Source of the DNA: a bacterium SCSIO 12844 | GTDB lineage: Bacteria; Pseudomonadota; Gammaproteobacteria; Francisellales; Francisellaceae | Length of the DNA: 64,000 nt | Assembly: GCA_024397935.1 (NCBI GenBank) | Contig: CP073743.1 | Location: 2,356,001 to 2,420,000 of the forward strand | Direction of reading: 5' to 3' | Part shown: piece after piece, positions 56,838 through 64,000 of the stretch | Position numbering within the stretch: the stretch's first letter is position 1 | How the letters are laid out: each line of letters opens with the position of its first letter | Made by a program: the position numbers and the translations under genes | Notes under the pieces: generated by a model | What the model was told of the DNA's origin: nothing | Database searches by the model: none | The model's input: the letters and a program-made list of their open reading frames with translations, nothing else

Positions 56838-57479
56838 CTAATTATCCATTTCAATCAATTTATGCTTAAATGCAAGATGTGTTAATTCAACATCAGTTTC
56901 TACATCAAGCTTTTCAAAAAGACGATAGCGGTAACTATTAACAGTCTTTGGACTTAAATATAACTGATCAGCAATTTCTTGAACTTTCTGACCACTGGTT
57001 AGCATAATTAACACCTGTAATTCACGTTCTGATAAGTTATCAAATGGCGACTCATCATCATATGATAAATGTTTGAGCGCTAATTGTTGTGCAACTTCTG
57101 GTGAAATATAACGCTGGCCTGCATAAACTGTTTTGATCGCTTTGATAATTTCATCAACACCAGCACCTTTAGTCATATAACCTGCTGCACCGGCTTGCAA
57201 TACACGTGATGGATAAGGCTCATCACCATAGACAGTGACGACAAGAACTTTTGTATTGACTTGGCCTTGTACAATACGTCTGGTTGCTTCTAAGCCACCA
57301 ATACCTGGCATTTTCACATCCATTAAAACGACATCTGGTTTTAAGCTATTAACCAATTTAATTGCTTCTTCACCACTTTTCGCTTCACCAACAATTTTAA
57401 TACCAGGAATATCACCTAATAACTTTTTAATGCCTAACCTTACCAAATCATGATCATCAACTAGCAATACTCTGATCAA
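56838..57479 (-). CDS. uvrY: Response regulator UvrY/GacA (NarL/LuxR type)
   Basis: 213 residues from a TTG at 57479, with GGAGG five bases upstream; this gives [10 protein letters not shown], matching the family start MINVLLVDDH, whereas the longest frame adds four codons. Receiver domain with DD (8-9) and phospho-acceptor Asp54 in VLMDVKMPG, and a C-terminal LuxR helix-turn-helix ([20 protein letters not shown], then [20 protein letters not shown]). With the BarA/GacS kinase, which is not here, it would switch on regulatory RNAs controlling CsrA. Co-transcribed with uvrC. Confidence 0.92.
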   Translation of the reverse strand: MIRVLLVDDHDLVRLGIKKLLGDIPGIKIVGEAKSGEEAIKLVNSLKPDVVLMDVKMPGIGGLEATRRIVQGQVNTKVLVVTVYGDEPYPSRVLQAGAAGYMTKGAGVDEIIKAIKTVYAGQRYISPEVAQQLALKHLSYDDESPFDNLSERELQVLIMLTSGQKVQEIADQLYLSPKTVNSYRYRLFEKLDVETDVELTHLAFKHKLIEMDN

Positions 57480-57616
57480 CTCAACCTCCAATGATAATCA
57501 ATCTCTAAAATTATTTGTTAAAATAATACCATAGAGTAACAAATCGGTCACGATAATAGTCTACTTAAATATAACCAACACTCAAATAAAACGGTTATAT
57601 TTATTTACACAAAAAA

Positions 57617-57648
57617 AATGCCTTAAAATTAAATAACTTTAAGGCATT
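57617..57648 (-). terminator. Rho-independent terminator of the duplicated regulator gene
   Basis: AATGCCTTAAA and TTTAAGGCATT form an 11-bp perfect stem with a 10-base loop; on the minus strand it is followed by an eight-T run. It lies 36 bases beyond the stop of the gene at 57685-58491 and is the clearest intrinsic terminator in the window. Confidence 0.85.
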
Positions 57649-57684
57649 CTCTCTACAAATAAATTTGATTATATCACTAAATTT

Positions 57685-58491
57685 CTATGGTACTAATAAA
57701 GTAACCTGATAGATTTTAGCTCCCTCTTTAAAGCTTGCAGGCATTGTCTCTTCAGAATCAACTTCACGAGCACTAAAGCCTTCATAACGATAGGTTAAAT
57801 ACATTAAACGGCCATCAACACAACATAACGTATCATTTAGCATACGAGGATCTTTGACTTCAATACCTACGCATTTAGAAAAGATACTTTTACCGGTTAT
57901 TGTTTGCACATCACCATCATTTAAAATACGAGCAACCAATTCAAGCATGGTTTGCTTATCTTCAAAAGCTTTTTTATCGCCAATTACTGGTGATAAGTAT
58001 TTACCTAATAACAACCACTCTGGTGTTGCAAATATACCATGCTTTTGAAATTCATCTGTTAAATCATTACCTGCAACAACATGAACTCCGCCATATTTAC
58101 CATGACGCCAAGCTTGAATGGCTTTATCTCCATATTGTGTACCAATTTCTTTATCTGTTACACGAGCTAATGTTTGTAAATAACGTAATCGATCACCGCG
58201 AGATTCTGGAGCATATAATTCATATTCATTTTTTGTCGCTCTTGGTGGTTCTCCCTCATTAAACAACAACCAATTTGCAGAGCACTCAATTCCAAGATTC
58301 CTTGCTCGCTTACAAACTTTTTCTGCAACATATTTAGTTAAATCACGTTTATTTGATTCCACTAGGCGTAATGTTGCTACACCAATCATATCATCAAATC
58401 CAGCTTCTTCACAAAAGTTCTTCTGTGATAACTTAGTTAAACGACGTAAATAAATTACTCTATCTTTTGCATTTGAAAAGTCCAGTGCCAT
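57685..58491 (-). CDS. Putative regulator with internally duplicated helix-turn-helix-like module
   Basis: 268 residues, cytoplasmic. Two similar modules: 9-80 (KDRVIYLRRLTKLSQKNF ... SANWLLFNEG) and 98-166 (GDRLRYLQTLARVTDKEI ... TPEWLLLGKY). Each starts D-R-V/L-x-Y-L-x-x-L, resembles a Cro/C1-type repressor helix-turn-helix, and ends W-L-L. The second module has lost parts of the recognition region. The C-terminal ~95 residues (170-268) form a beta-rich domain reminiscent of phage repressor dimerisation domains but without a visible Ser-Lys protease pair. Strong AAGAGAG site and own terminator, so monocistronic. Family not recognised. Confidence 0.65.
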   Translation of the reverse strand: MALDFSNAKDRVIYLRRLTKLSQKNFCEEAGFDDMIGVATLRLVESNKRDLTKYVAEKVCKRARNLGIECSANWLLFNEGEPPRATKNEYELYAPESRGDRLRYLQTLARVTDKEIGTQYGDKAIQAWRHGKYGGVHVVAGNDLTDEFQKHGIFATPEWLLLGKYLSPVIGDKKAFEDKQTMLELVARILNDGDVQTITGKSIFSKCVGIEVKDPRMLNDTLCCVDGRLMYLTYRYEGFSAREVDSEETMPASFKEGAKIYQVTLLVP

Positions 58492-58886
58492 TTTTTTCTC
58501 TCTCTTAAGTTAATTGTCCATCCTGGCGTCCCTCAACAATATTCATCCCATTACACAACAATGCAATTTTGGAAATATTGCTTGATGCATTTATATCATA
58601 CTTCAAAAGCATATGTCCAACCACTTCACAAAAAAAATTCATAATTTTCTTATAAATCATTCTTATTAAACAAGTTATACAAACTTTTTCTTATGAAATT
58701 TAATTTTTATATGAATATTTCATTTATCTTTTGCGCAGTATTTGTCTATCTATAAATTAATATTATGACTAATTAAATATATTCATTTCTAAATGGGCTA
58801 AATAGCACCTAATTAGCTATCGAATTTAGCTAATTCTTGTTATGATATTTTTTAGATTTTAAATGAAAACATACTTAGGTTTATAT
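58492..58886. other. 395-base intergenic region between divergent regulator and arsC-like gene
   Basis: No gene seen. On the minus strand, TTGGAC with a GATATA 17 bases on could be a promoter for the regulator gene. On the plus strand TATGAT (58841-58846) may be the -10 of the arsC-like gene, next to the palindrome at 58811-58835. Confidence 0.4.
58811..58835. promoter_or_regulatory. Palindrome upstream of the arsC-like gene
   Basis: AATTAGCTA-N7-TAGCTAATT, nine perfect base pairs, ending five bases before a TATGAT -10-like hexamer and overlapping the expected -35 region. This is a typical operator layout; the binding protein could be the divergently transcribed duplicated regulator, which is inference. 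Confidence 0.4.
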
Positions 58887-59261
58887 ATGAAAATCACTCT
58901 TTATCATAACCCTAAATGCAGCAAAAGCCGCGATGCATTAGATTATTTAACTAAAAATGTTTCAGAGTTTGAAGTAATTGAATATTTAAAAACCCCACTT
59001 TCTTCAGATGAAATTTTGATTATCTGTGAAAAGCTTAATATAGCACCAAAACAATTAATTCGCACAAAAGAAAAACTTTTTTCTGAACTAGGGCTGTCGA
59101 CTGATGATGATTTAAGCCATTATCAATGGGCTGAGATATTAGCAAACCACCCTTCTCTGATTGAGCGCCCCATTGTCCTTACATCAAATAATGCTGCCAT
59201 CGGACGACCATTAGAAAACATTATTGATTTATTCAAACATTCAAATAAATCGCATGGATAA
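58887..59261 (+). CDS. arsC: ArsC-family arsenate reductase (glutaredoxin-coupled)
   Basis: 124 residues from the ATG at 58887; an upstream ATG adds eight residues that do not fit the family. YHNPKCSKSRDAL holds the active Cys11; LGLSTDDDLSHYQWAEILANHPSLIERPIV and NNAAIGRPLENI follow the ArsC/Spx-related fold, with the arginines expected at the arsenate site (RPIV, GRPLE). Reduces arsenate to arsenite using glutathione and glutaredoxin. Not next to arsR or arsB, so it may be the housekeeping ArsC/YfgD type. Overlaps the convergent nadC end by 21 bases. Confidence 0.88.
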   Translation: MKITLYHNPKCSKSRDALDYLTKNVSEFEVIEYLKTPLSSDEILIICEKLNIAPKQLIRTKEKLFSELGLSTDDDLSHYQWAEILANHPSLIERPIVLTSNNAAIGRPLENIIDLFKHSNKSHG

Positions 59262-60122
59262 ATCAATTGCTTGAATGTGTTTAGTAATACCACCTATTGA
59301 AATAAAATCAACACCTGTCTCTGCAATATCAACAATTGTATTTAAGTCAACATTTCCCGATGCTTCAAGTAATACTCTACCATTGGTTATATCAACAGCT
59401 TTTGTCATTTGTTCTAAATTAAAATTATCTAACATCACCACATCAGCACCCGCTAAAATAGCCTCATCAAGTTCTGAAAAATTTTCAATCTCAACTTCAA
59501 TTGATTTGTCTTTGGCAATATAACGTGCATTTTGAACGGCTTGGGTAATTGAACCACAAGCTAGAATATGATTTTCTTTAATCAAAAAAGCATCAAATAA
59601 TCCAATTCTATGGTTCATACCACCGCCACAATGTACTGCATACTTTTGTGCATAGCGAAACCCTGGAATCGTTTTTCTTGTATCTAAAACTTGTGCTTTT
59701 GTATGTGCTATTTTTTTTACAAATTCATTTGTTCTTGTCGCAACACCAGAGAGCATTTGCAGAAAATTCATCGCTGTTCTCTCTGCTGATAAAATAGATT
59801 TAGCATGACCATAAGCTTCAAACAAAACGGCATTTTTTGAAACTTTTTCACCATCATTAACATAACTTGTTAATTTAATATCAGGATTAACTTGTCTAAA
59901 AACTTCATAGACCCATGGCATGGCACAAACAACCATATCTTCTCTAGTAATTACTTGTGCTTTTCTATTGGTATTATCTTTAACTAACTCTGCTGTAATA
60001 TCACCTGTATTAATATCTTCATCTAAGGCAGAAGCCACCATAGATTGAATTAATTTATCTTCTACTTTATCTATTTGTTTTATATTTAAATGTAATTGAT
60101 TATTCTTTGTTACTTCAAACAT
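59241..60122 (-). CDS. nadC: Nicotinate-nucleotide pyrophosphorylase (quinolinate phosphoribosyltransferase)
   Basis: 293 residues. NadC makes nicotinate mononucleotide from quinolinate and PRPP, the last pathway-specific step of de novo NAD synthesis. Seen: LDEDINTGDITAEL, ERTAMNFLQMLSGVATRT, VLDTRKTIPGFRYAQKYAV, CGGGMNHRIGLFDAFLIKENH and GADVVMLDNF. All substrate-binding Arg/Lys/His positions look intact. Follows the SDR gene by seven bases. nadA and nadB are not in the window. Confidence 0.96.
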   Translation of the reverse strand: MFEVTKNNQLHLNIKQIDKVEDKLIQSMVASALDEDINTGDITAELVKDNTNRKAQVITREDMVVCAMPWVYEVFRQVNPDIKLTSYVNDGEKVSKNAVLFEAYGHAKSILSAERTAMNFLQMLSGVATRTNEFVKKIAHTKAQVLDTRKTIPGFRYAQKYAVHCGGGMNHRIGLFDAFLIKENHILACGSITQAVQNARYIAKDKSIEVEIENFSELDEAILAGADVVMLDNFNLEQMTKAVDITNGRVLLEASGNVDLNTIVDIAETGVDFISIGGITKHIQAIDLSMRFI

Positions 60123-60129
60123 ATTAGTT

Positions 60130-60828
60130 TTACCAATTGATTATCTGACCATCATAATTATAAAATGAACCACTATTATCGATATTCAATTGCTCTATAA
60201 TTGATGCAATACCTGTTACACTTGTTTTAGCATCGATTAACGCATTTGGGCCACCCATATCTGTTTTAACCCAACCTGGATGTATAATAGCAACTGATAT
60301 ATCTTGATCCTTTAAATCAATACTTAAGCTTTTTGCTGCTGCATTTAAAGCGGCTTTTGACATACGGTAACCATAACACCCACCTGACTGGTTATCGGAA
60401 ATGGATCCCATCTTACTTGTCATCATAATGATTTTGCTATTTTCATTTATTAAAGGTAATAACGCATAGGTAACAGCTAATGAACCAAACGCATTCACTT
60501 TCATATTATTAAGCATCTGCTCTAAATTAAAATCATTTAAAGAATCATTACACCATTGACCTGCATTATTAATTAAAATATCAATTTTTTGCGGCTGAAT
60601 TTCATTCACTAGGTAATTTATTGAGTTTTGATCTGTAATATCAATTCCATCAACAACTTGTAAACTTGCAGTATTTGTTTTTTTTATTTGCGCCAAACTG
60701 TCAGAGATATTTCTACAAACAGCAATTACATGATAACCTTTATCAAGGTAATGTTTAACCATACAAAGCCCAACACCACGATTAGTTCCTGTAATTAAAA
60801 CTGTTTTTTTATGATTATGAATTGCCAT
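60130..60828 (-). CDS. Short-chain dehydrogenase/reductase
   Basis: 232 residues, classical SDR: cofactor loop TGTNRGVGLCM, INNAGQW, and catalytic YGYRMSKAALNAAAKSL (Tyr-x-x-x-Lys), then HPGWVKTDMGGPNA. The Thr-Asn-Arg after TG and the following Arg in VCRN suggest NADP(H). Substrate unknown. It starts one base after the aminopeptidase P stop, so the two are coupled, and nadC follows. Confidence 0.9.
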   Translation of the reverse strand: MAIHNHKKTVLITGTNRGVGLCMVKHYLDKGYHVIAVCRNISDSLAQIKKTNTASLQVVDGIDITDQNSINYLVNEIQPQKIDILINNAGQWCNDSLNDFNLEQMLNNMKVNAFGSLAVTYALLPLINENSKIIMMTSKMGSISDNQSGGCYGYRMSKAALNAAAKSLSIDLKDQDISVAIIHPGWVKTDMGGPNALIDAKTSVTGIASIIEQLNIDNSGSFYNYDGQIINW

Positions 60829-60829
60829 A

Positions 60830-62605
60830 TTATATTGCCTCTGTTTGTTCCATCAGCCAAGATTTTATCTGTTGATCTTTAATTAAAGGTGTGATTTCAT
60901 CACGAATGCGTTGGTGATAGGCATTTACTTGTTTAATTTCTTCTGCTGAAAGCAGGTCTTTATTAATCAATTTTAAGTTATAAGGTACCAGTGTTAAATC
61001 TTGAAACTGATAAAACTCTCCATATTCTGTTGTCTCTTTATCAGTAACTAAGCATAAATTTTCAATTCTAATTCCATAATCACCATCTTGATAATAACCC
61101 GGCTCATTACTAACAACCATACCTGGTTTTAATGGTACTTTGGTAATCATTTTTGATATTTTTTGAGGGCCTTCATGAACACACAAGAAACACCCAACAC
61201 CATGACCTGTACCATGACGATAATCTAAACCTTCCTTCCATAAAGGCATACGCGCTAAAAGATCTAGTGTTTCACCACAAGTACCATTAGAAAAGACTGC
61301 ATTGCCTAAAGCTAAATGCCCTTTTAAAACCAATGTGTAATTTCTTTTTTGTTCATCCGTTGGACTACCTAAATGCACAACACGTGTAATATCTGTAGTA
61401 CCTTCAAAATATTGTCCGCCAGAGTCAACCAAATAAAGATTAGTATCATTAATTGCGATATCAGTTTCTTTAGATACCGCATAATGAATAATCGCACCAT
61501 GAGGGCCAAAACCACTAATTGTATTAAAGCTAGGTCCCTGACAACCTTCTTGCTCTAATCTAAACTGGTATAACTTTTCAGCTACAGATAATTCACTAAC
61601 ACCACCTTGCCAGTTATTCTCTAGCCAATGTAAAAAGCTTATTACCGCAACTGCATCTTTTTTATGTGCAATTTTCATCCCCTTTTGCTCAACTGCATTT
61701 TTAATTGCTTTTAATCGAACAACCGGAGACTGATGATAATAAGGTGTTATTATGTCATTTAAGGTATTCATTACCCATTGATTAACAGTTACATCATCTA
61801 AATAAACACCACCTTCAAGAGATGCTAAATCTTCTTTAAATTCAATTTGTGGTTTTATACTTACACCTTGTGCGATTAATACATCGCTAACCTTTTGATC
61901 AACTTTCTCAAGATTAATATATAATACAGCATGATCTAAACCTATGATTGCATAACAAATAGCTACAGGATTAAAATTAACATCATTGCCTCTAATATTA
62001 AATATCCAAGCAATTTCATCTAATGCTGATAATATTAAATACTGGCAATTAGCTTGTTTAATTTCTTCTTGAACTTGAAGTATTTTTTCTTTTGCTAATA
62101 AGCCTGTATAATTCTCATTCACAACAAAAATTGGATCTTTAGGTAATTGAGGTAGTGATTCTAGCTGGTTTCTTGCTTGATCAACTAGATTTTCTTCTAC
62201 AAAAACAAGTTCACCTTCATGTGCATTAAGGGCGCAACGTAATTGATGTGCTCGTTTAACATTAATTACTTTAGGGTCAACACCTAAACGAATACCTTTA
62301 GGTTGACTAACTACCCAACTTTCAATTTCAGGGCTAAAACCAGATTGCCTCATCAGTTCAAATTCTTGTGCATCTAACTCATTTTCCGCTTGTAAAAAAT
62401 ATCGGCCATCAGTCCATAAATAAGCTTTATGATTACCAATTAATGCATCACCTGCACTTCCTGTAAAATGACTAATCCAGCTACGCCTTTGCCAACAATC
62501 TGGCACATACTCACTATTATGCTCATCACTAGAAGGCACTAAATAATAATCTAATTGGTTTTCTTGCATCTTTTCACGAAGCACACTTAAGCGTTGGTCA
62601 GACAT
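60830..62605 (-). CDS. Xaa-Pro aminopeptidase, long XPNPEP1-like form (M24B)
   Basis: 591 residues, longer than E. coli PepP (~440). It has two creatinase-like N-terminal domains (about 1-300) and an M24 metallopeptidase domain: YLVDSGGQYFEGTTDITRV (two metal Asp), YRHGTGHGVGCFLCVHEGP (His), SNEPGYYQDGDYGIRIEN (two Glu), plus a short C-terminal domain. It removes N-terminal residues before proline. AAGGAG precedes the ATG. First gene of an operon with the SDR and nadC. Confidence 0.92.
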   Translation of the reverse strand: MSDQRLSVLREKMQENQLDYYLVPSSDEHNSEYVPDCWQRRSWISHFTGSAGDALIGNHKAYLWTDGRYFLQAENELDAQEFELMRQSGFSPEIESWVVSQPKGIRLGVDPKVINVKRAHQLRCALNAHEGELVFVEENLVDQARNQLESLPQLPKDPIFVVNENYTGLLAKEKILQVQEEIKQANCQYLILSALDEIAWIFNIRGNDVNFNPVAICYAIIGLDHAVLYINLEKVDQKVSDVLIAQGVSIKPQIEFKEDLASLEGGVYLDDVTVNQWVMNTLNDIITPYYHQSPVVRLKAIKNAVEQKGMKIAHKKDAVAVISFLHWLENNWQGGVSELSVAEKLYQFRLEQEGCQGPSFNTISGFGPHGAIIHYAVSKETDIAINDTNLYLVDSGGQYFEGTTDITRVVHLGSPTDEQKRNYTLVLKGHLALGNAVFSNGTCGETLDLLARMPLWKEGLDYRHGTGHGVGCFLCVHEGPQKISKMITKVPLKPGMVVSNEPGYYQDGDYGIRIENLCLVTDKETTEYGEFYQFQDLTLVPYNLKLINKDLLSAEEIKQVNAYHQRIRDEITPLIKDQQIKSWLMEQTEAI

Positions 62606-62840
62606 TTTGGCCTACTCCTTTTAGTATTAATTATCAAAATAAGGAATTTAGATATAATGCCTGATAATATGCCAGTATCGTTGTCAAACATCAAGCAATC
62701 ATTATGTTGATAGTAACTTTATCACAAGCAACTTATTTAAAATAATCTTAATATGAAGTCTTGATTTATAGCAACCTTAATGAAACAATGTTTTATTATA
62801 GAAATACAAAGCTATTTATAATTGACGGGGGGAAAGCAAA

Positions 62841-63236
62841 ATGCAAAATACATTAAATAGTTCAATTACACTGCTAAAAGAAAATTTAGCCAATTTAACC
62901 TTAAAAAATCATGAATTCAAGCAATTTGCCACAGGCTTTTATGACCATGTTATTAATACACTGCCTGATGATGAAAAAGCAAATATAGAAATTATTAAGC
63001 AGCAGTTATATCAACAATTACAAAAAGAAATTAACTTAGCTCAATATTACATGCAATTTAATGACTTAAGAAAGTTAATCAACAACTGGTACTGTCATGA
63101 TAATGAACAATTAGAAAATATTTTTAAAATTATTGCTGTTCAAAAAGCCTTGGTACAGCTAATAGATACTGAAATTCTCAATTATCATATTCCAATATTA
63201 CTGCCAGAGTACCTAAGTTTACAAGCAGTTAATTAA
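62841..63236 (+). CDS. Small hypothetical protein, predicted helical
   Basis: 131 residues, soluble, helical by composition (Leu, Gln, Asn, Ile rich), no signal peptide and no recognised motif. The start follows GGGGGGAAAG. It ends in an eight-base overlap with the convergent lipoprotein gene. The gap upstream (62606-62840) shows nothing beyond AT-rich sequence. Probably real given length and ribosome site; function unknown. Confidence 0.55.
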   Translation: MQNTLNSSITLLKENLANLTLKNHEFKQFATGFYDHVINTLPDDEKANIEIIKQQLYQQLQKEINLAQYYMQFNDLRKLINNWYCHDNEQLENIFKIIAVQKALVQLIDTEILNYHIPILLPEYLSLQAVN

Positions 63237-63678
63237 CAACCGTAACTCGGTACGTATTAGCTTTTTGATCTTTCATCATGACGATGACTTGACCAGGATA
63301 GTCTAATTCCAGCAATTGATTACCTGCTGTCATACTATTTGGCTTACCTAAAGCTGCCAATACTGAACATAAACTCATGCCTTTTTTCACTTGGCGTGAA
63401 TTAATATCATCCCATGTCCATACAGTACTAGCTGAATCTTCTGAAATAAGGCCTCTACGCTCAATTTCTTTTTTAACTTGTGGTGGCTTATTCTGATAAT
63501 AAGCAACACATAAATTATTATTGCTAACACCTAATAATTGCTGAGAAGACATCGTTTGAATATTAGAGATACTCTGATCAGTATCTAAACTAAGTTTTGA
63601 ATTGACATCAACAGCATTATAGACTGAGCATGCTGATAACGTTAATGAAATCATCATTAAAAAAAGTATTTTTTTCAT
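63229..63678 (-). CDS. Lipoprotein of unknown function
   Basis: 149 residues: signal peptide with lipobox LSAC (Cys17), then a mature domain. The C-terminal half, SRQVKKGMSLCSVLAALGKP, then QLLELDYPGQVIVMMKDQ and YRVTVVN, has the look of an SmpA/OmlA (BamE-like) fold: VxxGMs-x-V-x-x-xLG-x-P is the family start motif. That is pattern-based inference. Two Cys in the mature part might pair. Divergent from the gene at the window end. Confidence 0.7.
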   Translation of the reverse strand: MKKILFLMMISLTLSACSVYNAVDVNSKLSLDTDQSISNIQTMSSQQLLGVSNNNLCVAYYQNKPPQVKKEIERRGLISEDSASTVWTWDDINSRQVKKGMSLCSVLAALGKPNSMTAGNQLLELDYPGQVIVMMKDQKANTYRVTVVN

Positions 63679-63876
63679 TACTAACTTCCACTAGATTTTA
63701 ATTTTTGTTAATACTAGCATTAACCATTGCTATAAACCAATACCGTTATATGTTAGTTAATTCTAAGTAATATCTAAATTTGCTTAAAGGCATTATATAA
63801 CTTTTTCCTTTTCATCAATTAAGTTTTAAGTTATGGTAGTAATCGTACGACCTTAAATAACGAAAGAGGCTTGATT
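63679..63876. other. Intergenic region before the terminal genes
   Basis: 198 bases, AT-rich, no gene. It must hold promoters for the lipoprotein (minus) and the downstream plus-strand genes. AAAGAGG just before 63877 is a good ribosome site for the short ORF there. Confidence 0.3.
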
Positions 63877-63930
63877 ATGTACAAACAATACTATAAAAGC
63901 GCATTTATGTCGCAAATTTGGAATGATTAA
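63877..63930 (+). CDS. Very short ORF (17 residues), possible upstream peptide
   Basis: ATG with AAAGAGG eight bases upstream, 17 codons, stop. The peptide MYKQYYKSAFMSQIWND has three Tyr, one Phe and one Trp. Only 35 bases separate its stop from the next start, too short for a classical attenuator hairpin. It might be a small membrane-independent peptide or an uORF that tunes the next gene. Low certainty. Confidence 0.3.
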   Translation: MYKQYYKSAFMSQIWND

Positions 63931-63965
63931 TATAAATTAATAAAGCAAAATAGAGAGAACAAATC

Positions 63966-64000
63966 ATGCTAAACTTAAATCAAAGTTTTTCCATAATTCC
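63966..64000 (+). CDS. Start of a gene truncated by the window edge
   Basis: ATG preceded by AGAGAG at nine bases, then eleven open codons (MLNLNQSFSII) to the end. Too short to identify. Confidence 0.45.
   Translation, partial: MLNLNQSFSII

Noticed and set aside
57854-58262. Two plus-strand ORFs (64 and 120 codons) over the duplicated regulator
   Set aside because: His/Leu-rich shadow translations; the minus strand has the ribosome site, internal duplication and terminator.
1-64000. CRISPR arrays, tRNA or rRNA genes, intact insertion sequences
   Set aside because: No regularly spaced repeats, no recognisable cloverleaf or rRNA stretches, and no transposase-like ORF were seen by eye; a tRNAscan run would settle tRNAs.

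Overview
The window is AT-rich, densely coded DNA from a gammaproteobacterium. The lptD-surA-rsmA-apaH order, the ihfB, mnmE, sthA, uvrY-uvrC and cydAB neighbourhoods, and proteins such as SspA, TusCD and an RnfB-like protein beside Nth are all gammaproteobacterial. Several large orphan proteins resemble secreted effectors of host-associated bacteria (degenerate kinase folds, a Cys-His-Asp fold, a ~100-residue tandem repeat), and there are decaying genes. Together these suggest a Francisella/Fastidiosibacter- or Legionella/Coxiella-like organism. That placement is an inference; no rRNA, tRNA, CRISPR array, intact insertion sequence or secretion system was seen here.

Layout. 1-2211 (-): clpB, cut by the window edge, with a possible heat-shock promoter. 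2291-9124: amgK-like kinase divergent from the envelope/ribosome operon lptD-surA-rsmA-apaH (pdxA and apaG absent). 9133-11554: small lipoprotein, small membrane protein, ihfB, mnmE. 11531-14001: LysR regulator divergent from a TSUP permease, then a methyltransferase. 14007-18565 (-): a three-gene operon of large orphan proteins that I read as degenerate protein kinases; this is the best candidate for an undescribed system. 18903-22024: recN, sthA. 22025-26857: a decaying stretch with a saccharopine-dehydrogenase remnant, an intact fatty-acid hydroxylase family gene, a persulfide-dioxygenase remnant, an RNase T2, and a cpdB broken by one missing base. 26907-27713 (-): Cys-His-Asp orphan. 27932-30336: MAPEG protein, RnfB-like protein, nth, DUF1841. 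30422-33624: compact HlyD/FUSC exporter and a Bcr/CflA-type MFS exporter. 33696-35384 (-): 560-residue orphan. 35643-37140: Bax-inhibitor-1 protein, tusD, tusC. 37134-40048 (-): second HlyD exporter with FUSC split over two genes. 40170-45205 (-): sspA-ribD-sohB-holB-yhbY-hemB operon. 45426-48178: PQ-loop protein; GntR/ABC operon. 48332-49396 (-): three-repeat orphan. 49734-53041: cydA-cydB plus a small membrane protein, DUF2061. 53038-57479 (-): htpG, uvrC, uvrY. 57685-58491 (-): duplicated helix-turn-helix-like regulator with a strong terminator. 58887-63678: arsC-like, nadC, SDR, aminopeptidase P, small hypothetical, lipoprotein. 63877 to end: a 17-codon ORF and the first codons of another gene.

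How genes work together. LptD and SurA build the outer membrane. RNase T2 and CpdB would form a periplasmic RNA-scavenging pair, but CpdB is frameshifted. UvrY sits directly upstream of uvrC as in Escherichia coli. CydAB supplies a high-affinity quinol oxidase. Two HlyD/FUSC sets and an MFS pump give a concentration of efflux functions at 30-40 kb. Starts were moved from the longest ORF to an internal codon wherever a Shine-Dalgarno sequence or family length supported it.
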